Source of the DNA: Bigelowiella natans CCMP2755
Taxonomy: Eukaryota > Cercozoa > Chlorarachniophyceae
Direction of reading: 5' to 3'
Assembly: GCA_000320545.1 (NCBI GenBank)
Contig: ADNK01001087.1
Coordinates: 1-31,200, forward strand
DNA length: 31,200 bases
This document shows, one piece after another, positions 11,188 through 22,308 of this stretch. A program made the position numbers and the translations under genes. A model generated the notes under the pieces. It made no database searches. It saw nothing but the letters and a program-made list of their open reading frames with translations, and was not told the DNA's origin. Position 1 is the first letter of the stretch. Each line of letters opens with the position of its first letter.

Positions 11188-11505
11188 GTAAGAGTCCCCT
11201 CTAGGTGCTGATTTTGGATCGGAACGGAAGTTAGCGCGCAAAGTCATTAAGTTGACGCGAAGTAAAAATTACCTACGTTTAACCCCAATTTCACGAATGT
11301 ATATTTCGGTCAAAGCCCATTTACGACTGACACGTGGACAAATACTCCACCCCCCCCTTTTTTCCATCCTGGTAACTCCCTAATTCCGATTCTTCAATTA
11401 TTCTTCGATTGTAAAATAATTGCATGCCTGTATTTTCTGAAAAGAATCATGGCTATACTTACCTGTGCACAACTCAATGGCGTACTAATGCTGGCTCTTT
11501 TTCAG
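11188..11505 (+). other. Probable 5'UTR intron of pyruvate kinase
   Basis: A strong donor (TTTCAG then GTAAGAGT at 11188) pairs with an acceptor after a pyrimidine tract (CTCTTTTTCAG ending 11505), 17 bases before the ATG. A branch-point-like TACTAAT lies at 11483-11489. An in-frame stop shortly before the ATG excludes an upstream coding extension. Confidence 0.6.
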
Positions 11506-11522
11506 GATAAAGAATAGGAAAC

Positions 11523-13265
11523 ATGATGCGATCTCATCGCACTTTAAGTGCTAGCACCACAGTGGGTCTGCTAGTTGCAGTCTCTGTTGCTTTGTGCTTA
11601 GTCACCGTTATGAAATCCCAAGGGCAACAAGATCTCTCAACCCGAGTAATGACCTCCATGGCCTCAAAGACGAGGATCTCGAATCACAATAATAATAGAA
11701 TTAACACGAAAACTTCAACCTTTTCCTCCTTGTTGTCACCAATCCGTAATGGTGCTAGAAAACATTGCAATGCAGTAATTAATGCTATGCCTGCCCTTGA
11801 GTTGGAATCTCAACACCCTGATCCGTCACCTGGATTGGGAGGTAGGCATCAGCAGACCAAGGTTATTGCTACAGTCGGGAAGGCTTCGAAATCCAGGGAA
11901 ATGATCAATGAACTATGGCAGCGCGGAGCGGATTTGTTCAGAATTCCAATGTGTTATAGCTCGTACGATGATTTACGCCAGGCTTCGGAGCACATCCGCG
12001 CTACCGAGGCAGAACACGATACCACAATTGGCATTCTGATGGACTTACAAGGGCCGAAACTTAGGATAGGGCAGTTTGAGGAAGGATCTATCAACCTCGA
12101 AGACGGCGACGTATTTACTCTTGATCTTAATGAGCAGCCAGGTGACAAGAGCAGAGTAAACTTTCCCTATGCCAAGGTTTTTCCCATGATTGCCCCTGGT
12201 ACTATTCTACCCTTGGGCGGAGGAAGAGTTACTGCCAAAGTTATCTCTAGTAGCTTAGATTCGACATCGCTGCAAGTAATAAGGGGGGGTACTCTGAATG
12301 CGAACGATCGAGTAAATGTGCCAAGGGTTTCTTTACCTTACCGCGCTTTGACGGAGCAAGATGTGAAGGATATCGAATTCGGGCTTGAAATGGGGGTAGA
12401 TTGGATCGCTCTAAGTTGTGTCAGGACGAAAGAGGATGTTATGGAAGCTAAGCGCCTTGTCGGAATGGAGGCATTTATAATGGCCAAAATTGAAACTGAG
12501 GTTGACCCCGATGAGCTGACTGAGATCATTCGCGCCGCTGATGCAGTTATGGTTGCAAGAGGCGATCTAGGTGTGGACACCAACGTGGAGTCCGTACCTC
12601 CTATGCAAAAGGACATCATCGCAAAGTGCAAGAAGATGGGAACCCCGGTCGTTGTTTCGACACAAATGCTTGACTCGATGATCAATACCCCAACACCAAC
12701 CCGTGCGGAAGCTAGTGACGTTGCCAACGCAATCTACGACGGAGCTGATGCATTGATGCTATCCGCTGAGACATCATCTGGAGCATATCCCCTTGAGGCA
12801 TTGGATGTTATGGAAGATATCATCAAGGCTGTTGAAACCAGTCCTGAATACCGCACTATGATGGAGTCAGATCTGAAGCGCCCCGAACCGAATGAGGGCT
12901 ATGCGATCGTCACTGCTGCACGGCAAATAGCCAGAGACCTCAACGCCAAAGCCATTGTTTGCTTTTCCTCTTACGGGAGAATCCCACGACAAGTGTCTAG
13001 AGAAAGAACCACGCAACCTGTGTTGACAATGTCCGAAGATGTACGCACAGCTAGGATGCTCAACTTAGTGTGGGGGGTATACCCTATGCACGTACCTACC
13101 TTGAGCTACGAGAAGTTTTCCTTCGATGAAGTTCTGGAGAAAGCTAAGGAGACTGCTAAGGAGCATGGTTTAGCGACGGAAGGAGACCACATTGTGGTTG
13201 TTGCATCGAAACCTGGCGAGGAGGAAGTCGCAGGCTCCAACATTATGCAAATTGTGAAGTTATAA
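11523..13265 (+). CDS. Pyruvate kinase-family protein with divergent N-terminal active-site block
   Basis: Uninterrupted 580-residue frame. Family role: phosphoenolpyruvate + ADP to pyruvate + ATP, last step of glycolysis. Residues about 14-31 form a hydrophobic segment followed by a Ser/Thr/Asn/basic stretch to about 85, resembling a bipartite signal-plus-transit presequence. The (beta/alpha)8 barrel starts near 110 (TKVIATVGKASKS). Conserved blocks: MDLQGPKLRIG (Leu/Gln/Lys pattern of K+-independent enzymes), IMAKIETE with the catalytic Lys, VMVARGDLGVD, VVSTQMLDSM, TRAEASDVANAIYDGADALMLS. The C-terminal allosteric-type domain ends IMQIVKL. Odd: the normally invariant RxNxSHG block reads FRIPMCYSS, so the Asn and Ser of the cation/ATP site are Pro and Cys; the nearby GPAS motif is GKAS. 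The protein may be catalytically altered. ATG 11523 is used; a second ATG follows at once. Confidence 0.9.
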   Translation: MMRSHRTLSASTTVGLLVAVSVALCLVTVMKSQGQQDLSTRVMTSMASKTRISNHNNNRINTKTSTFSSLLSPIRNGARKHCNAVINAMPALELESQHPDPSPGLGGRHQQTKVIATVGKASKSREMINELWQRGADLFRIPMCYSSYDDLRQASEHIRATEAEHDTTIGILMDLQGPKLRIGQFEEGSINLEDGDVFTLDLNEQPGDKSRVNFPYAKVFPMIAPGTILPLGGGRVTAKVISSSLDSTSLQVIRGGTLNANDRVNVPRVSLPYRALTEQDVKDIEFGLEMGVDWIALSCVRTKEDVMEAKRLVGMEAFIMAKIETEVDPDELTEIIRAADAVMVARGDLGVDTNVESVPPMQKDIIAKCKKMGTPVVVSTQMLDSMINTPTPTRAEASDVANAIYDGADALMLSAETSSGAYPLEALDVMEDIIKAVETSPEYRTMMESDLKRPEPNEGYAIVTAARQIARDLNAKAIVCFSSYGRIPRQVSRERTTQPVLTMSEDVRTARMLNLVWGVYPMHVPTLSYEKFSFDEVLEKAKETAKEHGLATEGDHIVVVASKPGEEEVAGSNIMQIVKL

Positions 13266-14472
13266 AAGCGCAAGGATTTTGGGAGGAGTCAAAACGGAAG
13301 AAAATAGAAAGAAACGCCTGAGAAAAGTGTACTGATAGTAGTCTAACACGAGATCTTAACAAGAAAATTAAAGAGGAAGTAAGCAAGCATTATTGGGAAG
13401 CAGAAAATAGCTGCTCGATGTTCTTCCTCATTGACTCTCAAAGCTCAAATCTAAAATTAAGTCGAGGAACTATATAATCGTTTAAATGGACCCATCTATT
13501 GTGATGCGTGAAGTAATCAATTAAACAAATTATGTCTGCATATTGATCTTCGCATATAATCAGTGTGTGGCCAACCCAGGAAATAATGTGTTTGCATAGC
13601 TTATCTTCACTGTATCTGTGCACAGGCCAGCACACTGTCATCGCGCTCCGTCAGCCGTGCTAGAAACAAACGAAACTGCGGTGCGGTAGCGCATGCCGCA
13701 TGCAAATGCATGCATGTTGCATTAAACAGCAACTATACAACCTGTATGTGTACGACATGGCTGCACCGGCCTGCTAGCCTGCGCTATCAATCGAATAGGG
13801 TACGCTAGCACGCATGTAGACACCTGCTAACTAGGCATAATGAGCGAAGTGTAATATCGTGTGCAGACACAATATACTAAAATGAGGTTATTGCTATGCA
13901 AAGCACATACATACAATAAGCCATGTAGCGCCCAGCGAATATATGACGACAGCGCTAATGTCGTGCGACTCGATCACAGTGCTATGTGCAAAGCCATTAG
14001 CTAGGTCATGCTCATCATGTCATCTACTAGTCCAGTCTAGATCGAGCGATCGTGCGTGTAGGCACATGATCGAAGATGACACAGCATTTTGGTGTTCACA
14101 CATGTCACTACTAGACTAAAGCACTGTCTAAAAGTGCACGAACGTATTGGTAATAATGGCCAGGTTGACGTTATAATCATTTAACATGCCATGCATCACA
14201 CGTAACTGCTCAAGTGACTCACATGCTATGCACACATCATGCACTAGTATAAGAAATGATGTCCCATGGGACCCACGGGATATTGGGGAAGCAGCAGCTG
14301 TAATCAAGATTGTGGCTTAGACATCGATGTCGTCAGACATGCGATTCGGTCCAATGCATTAACACATACTCAGGGATGGCATATCTAGATATGTCACTCA
14401 CGAAATGATGGTGTAATGTAACTGTTTTATAGTTTCAGCTAATTCACAAAGCATACTGTAGATTGAAGATTT
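13266..14472. other. Tail-to-tail intergenic region, palindrome-rich
   Basis: Gap between the pyruvate kinase stop and the stop of the UDP-sugar pyrophosphorylase on the other strand. No credible gene. From about 13640 to 14450 it is rich in TGCA, CATG, GCATGC, CTAG and GATC words. Perfect palindromes: GTCCCATGGGAC at 14261-14272 and CATATCTAGATATG at 14380-14393. Confidence 0.7.
14380..14393. repeat. 14-bp perfect palindrome
   Basis: CATATCTAGATATG equals its own reverse complement, 80 bases past the end of the pyrophosphorylase gene. Confidence 0.9.
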
Positions 14473-14628
14473 CTAGATGCTCACGACATATTTCCCAGGC
14501 TTATCGAATACAAACGTGCGCTTCGATCTCTCATCTGCTGTTCCACTGAACTTTGTGGTGTAGCCTCGAATCCTGAAGAGAAGGGCGCCAAGATAAGCAG
14601 ACACGTAATCGGTATTATCGACGGCAAC

Positions 14629-14662
<34 letters not shown>

Positions 14663-15326
14663 TTCATCAAGACGACAGCACACCGACATCGCCATCCACA
14701 AAATCACTGGGAACAATGGGCAGGATCTTCTTTTGATTAATATGTGACAAATACGTGGCTGATCGTAATGCTCATGATCCCTGCGGTGTGCATGTGCATG
14801 TGCATGTGCATGTGCATGTGTGTGTGCATGTGCATGTGTGTGTGCATGTGCATGTGTGTGTGTTGTGTTTTGTGTTTTGATTGCATATTACTGATATTTC
14901 TCAGGTAGATCTTGAGGATACTTGAAGGAGTTGGTGGCTTTCGCCCACTCTCCCACAGGCTCGAAGTCCATCGTTGGCCCGTCAGTGCCAGGCTCTTTCC
15001 AGTTCACCACCACTTCTGCACCCTTAGTAGGAGTAGTGTGATAGTAGTAGTAGCAATGGACAAAATTGACAATCACGATTAGACGGGAGCAACGATGCCA
15101 GGAAGGGGGGGGGGGGGGATCTTCTGTTGTTCAGGAGGGGCTATTCTAAGCAAACAAAATCACGGAATATGCTATTGGTACTACTGGCTCCTACCGGGCA
15201 GGCGGTGATGGAAAGGAAGCCCTTTTGCATCTCAAGGCTCTCCACAGTTACCCCTGCGCCCTCCAAGACGATGGTCGCCTTGAAGATGGAGAAGGAAGAT
15301 TAGAGTATGCCAGTGTATATCGTATC

Positions 15327-15372
<46 letters not shown>

Positions 15373-18300
15373 ATAATATACATACATCCATATTCTATCT
15401 ATAGCACAAGAATACGGCAGACAACAGCAAAAGCTGCCCAGAATGAATGAATCATCGATCGAATTTCTTCTCACATCGTTTCCGATCTTGACTTGCTCAG
15501 GCTTTGGGAATTTGGACTTCAGCTCAGCGAGGGTGCAAGCGAAGGAGGGCTGGAAGACAAGCTTCGCTCCGACCTTGGTTTTTATTCGGTTGAACTCAGC
15601 ATCCTTGCCCTCCACGTCTACGGACGCCCCCGCGAGGGACAAATAACGACGATTAATCTTGTAAGCGTCCGCCTCCCCGGAACATGCTGATTCAGGGAAT
15701 CCGGTCTTTTTCTGCAGGGAGGAGGAGAATAAGACGAATTGAAGGATTGAAACATGTGCGTCATGTCAAAAAATCAATCAATCAATCAATTAATCAATCA
15801 ATCAATCAAGCCATCGATCGATCAATCATGGTTGCTGCTACATACGTCTGCTAGCTACAATACGACCTGCTTTCCGAGTGCATCGACTGCGTTGTTCTTG
15901 ACAGCAGAAAAGCACACTTCTCTTTCGAGAGAGATGAAGCCAACCTAGAGAGGTGACAAGTAATCATTGACAGGCCCCTTTGCCAATCAAGACATCGCTT
16001 TGCTTTCGCAAGAAACGGTAGAAGGAGGAGGAGGAGGAGTAGGCTCGAATAGTCATGATGATGATGATGATGACGATGACGCTTCTGTACGTAGATATCA
16101 AGCGCATCACCTTAGCCTCAGAGGACAGCAACTTCGGGTAGTCTTGCATCATGCATTCAAGGCGAGTCGGTTTCTTGAATATGGTCTTCTCAGCGTCCTT
16201 GTACTTAGGATTTACAAACTCAGGAACCTATTGATTGATGATTCGTTGGTGGTGGGAGCAGGAGGAGGAGCAGGAGGGGGAAGAGGAGGGGGAAGAGGAG
16301 GGGGAGAAACAACTAAGCATGCTATTGCGGAGTCGCTCGCTGATTCCCCATCTCTCTCGCCATCGTTTCAGCATTGCTTCTTAAGTCGGAGTTTGGTCGC
16401 ATTATTTAAAGGCGAATATTAACTTCGATGACATGGTTGTGACTACTCTATTATTACCATCCCACCGCTCTTTTCCAGCGTTGCTGCGTACTCAGGGATA
16501 GAGAAAACAAGCACGTTCAAGTTACCAGGGTAAGGACTGAACCCGGTCTTTTCATCCGCCACGTCTCCTGATTATTGGTGAATGGCGATGGGAAGGATGA
16601 TGATAAGGATGATGGGAAGGTAGGAAGGAAAGGGAATTCTAATGATCATGAAGGCGGTGGTAATGACGACGATGATGACGACGACGAGAACGGTGATGAC
16701 GATATCACATCATCGCCTTCAGCAGGAGGATGCAGAAGAAATTAATCTACATTACCTGCGAATCCTGCTGCCTTCATGAGACCCTCAAGCTGGTTGTACT
16801 CAACGTTGCAAGTAAGGGACTTTTCCTTTCCAACAAGCTGGCAGATAGCCCCCACAGCCTCCCCGGGGCGGCGTGGAACCGTAATGGAGTTGACCTCGAG
16901 CTTCATGGTGGATGACACACCGAACGCAGCAGGAGCAGCATGGAAGACAAGCCCATTCGTGTCCTGGAAGAACATCAGGTACTTGAGTCCCTGAGCTGAC
17001 CATTTCTTAGCGAGTCCTGAAGAGTGGATAAGCATGTGCACGTCGCCATGTCCGTGTGGCTTCGTCTGCAGCGCGAAGTCCTTGGCCACAAGCGATGCCT
17101 TGTTATCGTTCAGAGTGGGAACCTAAAAAGGGGGGGGGGGCGGGAGGGGAGGGGAGGGGGATGGGCGATTGATCAAGGTCAGTACGACGATGCAAGAAAG
17201 GGATTTCATCATCTCTTCAGTACCTTCTCCTGTTTGATAATCGAGATTTGCCCTGGAGCCATTCCGAAGTTGTTGTTAGCCTGCAAAGAGGGAAGACAGT
17301 GTACCATCTCAAATTCTGATCTTGCTATGATCGAGAAAACTATGCGAGAGAATAAAAGTAGCGAGATTGTGCAAGAAAGGAGGAGAGGGAGGAGGAGGAG
17401 AAGGGGAGCGACGAAGAAAAGGGATAAGGTAAAAAGAGGATGTTCTGGACGAATGCGTCATTCCCTGTTTCGTCTCTGACCTTCAGAAGAGCTCTAGTCT
17501 TAGCATCGGTATCACCGCTGGTCATGATGGCTAGCGGAAGCACACACTTCTCGTCGCCTGTTGGGGTGGTGTATGATGGGAGAGATTACGAATAGGCTCA
17601 CAAGCTGGGAGCTCAATCTTATGATCTATAGCAAAAAGTTACTCCTCCCCGTCCTCCTCCTACTACTACTATTACTACCATTCGCACGGGCCCGTTCTTG
17701 TAAGGCAAGAATATGCTTGCAGTAAAGCCCAAGATAGCACGTCTCGGTGACAGTTTCGTAGGGGAGTTCAACTTTAATACCTCCGTAACCAAGTCTCTCA
17801 CCAAGCCCCCCAGCAACAATGCAGTAAGCTGTTTTCCCAATCACCTTTGAAATGCAAATTAGAGACCATCAATTCAAACTCCCTCGTTTGCATCATGAAA
17901 GACTGGGCCTTTGAGGCTGCTATACCAATCTTCGTATTAACATCTTATCACCTTCATTCCTTCCTTCTCCATCTCGATGAATTTCTTATCTCCGAGGCTC
18001 AGAGACATCCCAGAGGGCTGTTGTGGCTTGAAACTAAGGGATTTGGAGAAGATCAGCACATTTTATCACACAGTGACTGAATTCTCATATTACCCTTCAA
18101 AGGTATTTGCTCCTTCTTTGGAGAGCTTGAGGAGTTTACGCGCATTCGCGATGTATGCAGAAAGGCCTCCAGGATACTGGCCGTCCAGCTTCACGAGTTG
18201 TTGAGCGAATTTCTGATAAAGTAGTTTTGACTTTCATGCGTGAACTGGGTAAGGCACCAAATCTCTATGATGATACCTTTTTTTTAGCATCCATATCGCC

Positions 18301-18486
18301 TTTCATTGTGTCCCATCCGTCGAAGAGGTGTGATTGGCCATCAGCTTTCAGCTGTTCGATGAGTTTGGTTTCACTGGCGCTCAGCGTCTCGGAATGAAGG
18401 TATTCATAAAGCTTGAAGGCTGCTGCAATCGAGATGCCGAGGGCAGCACCTCCAAGAGCATATTTCTTCAAGTTAATCTGAGACAT
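14473..18486 (-). CDS. UDP-sugar pyrophosphorylase (USP-like), 14 exons
   Basis: Makes UDP-sugars from sugar-1-phosphates and UTP (EC 2.7.7.64 type), the salvage entry for polysaccharide and glycan synthesis. Exons, high to low: 18486-18277, 18212-18094, 18033-17952, 17844-17679, 17557-17481, 17280-17224, 17122-16756, 16567-16458, 16227-16111, 15944-15867, 15711-15475, 15278-15195, 15022-14892, 14572-14473; all GT-AG, phases close, 644 residues (plant enzymes about 600-615). Nucleotide-binding loop [14 protein letters not shown] at 148-161; [11 protein letters not shown] near 203; [11 protein letters not shown] near 256-266; FFQDTNGL with the metal Asp near 291; CNVEYNQL near 342; C-terminal beta-helix ends KPGKYVVSI. 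Odd: residues about 9-30 ([22 protein letters not shown]) form a hydrophobic segment not usual in the cytosolic plant enzyme, suggesting a membrane anchor or targeting signal. Sole UDP-glucose specificity is a less likely alternative. Confidence 0.95.
14630..14654. repeat. (AT)n microsatellite
   Basis: AT array in the last intron of the pyrophosphorylase gene (14573-14891). Confidence 0.95.
14789..14867. repeat. (GTGCAT)n / (TG)n tandem array
   Basis: Tandem GTGCAT hexamers broken up by TG runs, in the same intron. The unit is a TG repeat with a periodic CA substitution, so it likely grew from a TG microsatellite. Confidence 0.93.
15330..15380. repeat. (AT)n microsatellite
   Basis: AT array with one TTT interruption in pyrophosphorylase intron 15279-15474. 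Confidence 0.96.
15771..15828. repeat. (AATC)n tetranucleotide array
   Basis: About eleven AATC units, slightly decayed to ATCG at the 3' side, in pyrophosphorylase intron 15712-15866. A second short AATC array lies at about 4454-4468. Confidence 0.95.
16256..16305. repeat. (GGA)n purine tract
   Basis: GGA/GGGGGA repeats in pyrophosphorylase intron 16228-16457. A homopurine strand here means pyrimidine-rich sense RNA. A GAT array also lies at about 16055-16080 in the preceding intron. Confidence 0.9.
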
Positions 18487-19179
18487 TCTGTCGGGTAGAG
18501 ATGAAATATTTCACAGATATTCCGAATGCCACGTCGTTTGGTGCACAATACGATCCTCTCTCTCAGCTCTTTCTTTCTTCCCCTCTCTATTCCTCTCTAA
18601 TTTTCTCTCCTTCTTCCCGCTATTAAATTGATTAAAAACAATCCTTTGCGCTTCCGTCGAACCGGAAGTAGCACAATCGGAATGCGCGTGCATGAGGGAG
18701 GGAGGCCACGTACCCGGTGGGATGGAGCGCGGGTTTAAGAAACAAGATTTTTCCTAAACGAATGAGCACGCTGTAAGGAAAATTACATGTTTACGACAAC
18801 TAATTACAACTAATTCGACCACTTTACCCCCACAAATGCTTTAGGCATTGTCACACAAATGTCCAAACTGTCTTGGAAACTCCTTAGATACACCGACGTG
18901 GCACTAGCGACAAATTATTATTACTTTCTTGGAAGTATCTAGACTGTTGTTGGATGAAAATGAAGTCAGATTGCATGACGCATTTCACGAATGGAGGCTC
19001 TTCTCAGCAGACACACGCAGTGCCAGGAAATCTTGAAATCCCTGATTTTAGGGTTCTCTGTGGAACGTGACTGAATGCCATCGGGTGCTCATGGCTGGCA
19101 GATGCGAAAAAAACCTCAGTCTTGTTGATCGAAGAGGACGTGCAATGAAAATGTGTGTGCTGTTACTGTGTCCATGATT

Positions 19180-19659
19180 GCATGGAAGAGTCAGTGTATC
19201 CAATGATCCGTCCAGCTGCAACATTGAAATTGCTCCATTCATTCCACAATTTGTTCACACACAACCCTGCTAGCCTGCTAGCCTGTCTGGCTGTCACATG
19301 CTGGCATGACGTGTCACGCTTTGCGCCCCCGCCACGTTGCCGCCGGCCATTTGCGCTGCCTCACAAGCGCAGCCAAAGTGCCAATTTTTCAAACCCAATC
19401 AGTTCTCACCAAAACTAGTTCGAGGCACTGCGTTTCGCACTTTGCAAGCTAGCAAGTGTCGCTTTTCACACTTTGCTAGTTTCCAGGTTTGGAAACGTGG
19501 TTCTTCATGACGTTTGTTTGTTTGCTTTCCAGGGGCTTGACCGAGCGAAACGATCAAGTCGCAAAGTCGTTTTCCTTTGTTGCCAGCTAGCCAGGGAAGT
19601 GGACAAGTTGGAACTTCCGATGATCCTTTCAACTGCGTCATTGGAATTGATTCATTCAT
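19180..19659. repeat. Diverged duplicated segment (two copies)
   Basis: Read on the minus strand, the stretches starting at 19242 and at 19659 both begin ATGAATG and stay similar for about 45 bases. Translated they give MNGAISMLQLDGS and MNESIPMTQLKGS. This looks like an old duplication about 415 bases apart. Identity fades outside the core. Confidence 0.6.
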
Positions 19660-22308
19660 TCGTTCTCAAACCAGAAAACTGTGACAAAACGGCCGCAACG
19701 TGCCAGCAATGACTAGAGTGGCGATGGAAACACTGCGATGTGCACTCGTTCGTTCATTTGCAGCGCTCGTCCGTTCGATGGATTCGTGATTCGAATGCCA
19801 TGGCAACAAAGTGCCCGTGCGCAGGAATGTCTTTTTTCTTGAACGAATGAATGATTTTTTGGGTTCCATCTGGCAAATGCTGTCCTCCTCCGGTCATCTT
19901 GTTCCAGTCTAGCAGTGCCTTTCCCAGTTTCCCCAGCTCCTCTGGACTGGTGGACTCAGTACCAACGTCGCTCGCCGTGCGCGCGCCACGACACAGCTCT
20001 GGAGCTAGCAGACAGTGCCAGAGTGACGCACATTGATGCAATCCGTTCCAGCGTTGCGCACAGCCAGCACACTGCGCAACAATGTGACATGCACACTGGC
20101 ATTCGCAGCAGTGCTGAGTGTTGCTATATGTTGCATTGTTGAGCGCAGCTGCAATGTGCTGGAGGAATATGACGTGCGCCAGCGCGGCGTGCATTTGGTG
20201 TGTGTGCACGCATTTCACAACATCATCTAGATCATCTGAAGGAAGACCATTCATCGTCGCCACACAATTGTGAAAACTAAGCGCCATTCTCTGACTCGGT
20301 TTTTCTGGGTAATGCTCACTTCAATCCGACGAGTCGTGGCAAATCACAAGCATGATCTAGTGATGCATTCACTGACTGCCGAGATTTTCCCTGAGGTCGC
20401 TGATCTTTGCACTTTGCACGAAACACAGCACTTGTTCGAGTGTTTGGCTGAAAACGACCTCAACTGCACAACCGGTTCTCCTTCATGTCGAGAATGGAAC
20501 AACTGTTGTCATCGTCGCCACAAGTAGCAGGATGGGAAACAAGATGAACGGGAGCATTCCAAAAGGCCTAGCGAATAGAACAAAATCAAACACAGGTAAC
20601 CCAAAAACTCAGCTGCTTGTATCGTTATCATTCCCAGCCTTCTCAACGTCACCTGACTGCCAGTCTCCCTTTATAGTCGATCTAATCATAGTACACGAAA
20701 TGCCACAACTTTCAAAATATCATCAGCAATGTTCTGAGTATGTGCACGTTGTCCGTGGTCTGTTCATCAAAACAAATAACTAAGCTTGTATTCTATTACC
20801 TCCATTAAATAGAAGTGACCAATTCCTAGGGTAGCTACCTGTAAACCAAAACAAGATCAAAACACGATATCATGATAAATGTTAAAAATAGATGCTCACA
20901 TTTTGCGACATTTCCATCTTGTAACTATTTATAATCAGGGTCATTACTAAAACCACGAACACATAGTTACCAGCATCCCGCTGCCGAAAAAACTCAGAGG
21001 TAATTTGAAGTATCTATAGAATCTGGGAAGAAATTGAAGGAGGGGAGGGAGGGGGTGAATGCAGTAAGAAGTTGTAAGTGAGTTGTGATTATGCTTAGTA
21101 GTAGGTAACCACCCATCTTTCCCCTCCAAGATCCAAAAGATGGTTATCATTTGAGCAAGGCTTCCAAGTATGATAGAGACTTTCTTTGCAGCCACAACTT
21201 TTGATTTCGCTTTCTTAAACATTTCAGAGAACATCTTGGGGAAAGTGGATATACGGGGAATGTGCGAAGTCCCATAGAATCTCACCTAATGTCAATTAGC
21301 GAGACTACGTTTCACCAACATGCAAATGCCCAAAATTTGTGTGCATGTAATTGTTATTTATATTATTCCATGGAAAGTGTACTCAACTACCAAGGAGTAC
21401 AACGAGTGAATCCACAAGAAGGCTACGGCCTAATCCATGATGTGAACCCGACAGTGAAAAAGTTGTTAATACGAATACAAATAGAATTCTTGGTGAAGAA
21501 GATCCAAGTGCACTCAGACAGTACACATCGGTCATTGATGGTAATGTATCAATACTAAACAATCGACAATACACCCTGGACAAAAAGTGCTAGCAATCAT
21601 AGTTTCAGAACCTGGACAAGGAATCGAAGGCCTGTTTGTTGCTTCCAACATGCAAGAGCGAGCATGCCTGAGAAATGAAATACAATTAGCTTTTTGTATC
21701 GTCTGCCTCTTTCACGTCCTACGCTCTCTGACCAAGAATAAACATGGACACTCCCACAAGAGAAAAAACCTGTAAAAATATTTTATGAGTCTCGGTGTTG
21801 AAAGTCATTTTCTGAGAACCTTGTTTAGCTCCACAAGGGTGTGATCCATTGATACACGACAAAGAAAGACATCACCCAACAAGGCCAAATCTATAGTTTT
21901 TTTCTGCAGTAAAGATAAGAGTGACTCATTGCGTTGAAAATACAATCACCAATCACTGTTCAACCTGCTTGCTGTAGGAAGTATAAAATATTGAGTTCAG
22001 GGCCAGCAGAATCAGCGATTCCAAAAAATATTTTATAACCCCTAACTGAAACACTTCATCATCAACTGGTGACTGGTGCGAATATTTAGATGCAGTTGAT
22101 GAGCAAAGTGGGGACCATTCTCTATGAGCACCGGAACATGGTCCTGCTGGGAGACAATCTAAAACCCCATTATCATTCTGGCGTCAAAGCCTAATTGTTG
22201 TCGCAGTTCCAAATTGCATCAGGGGAAAATATCTGAGTTTTTTAGGACACATCCCGAATGGAGGGAAGGTGTTGCTCCTCTTCTCCTCCCGCGCCGATAT
22301 TTTAATTA

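Noticed and set aside
12338-12727. 129-codon minus-strand frame
   Set aside because: Antisense shadow of the pyruvate kinase barrel.
15967-16422. 151-codon plus-strand Gly/Asp-rich frame
   Set aside because: Antisense to a pyrophosphorylase exon and extended by GAT and GGA repeats.
21262-21775. 98- and 62-codon plus-strand frames
   Set aside because: AT-rich, no recognisable domain, and length near chance expectation.
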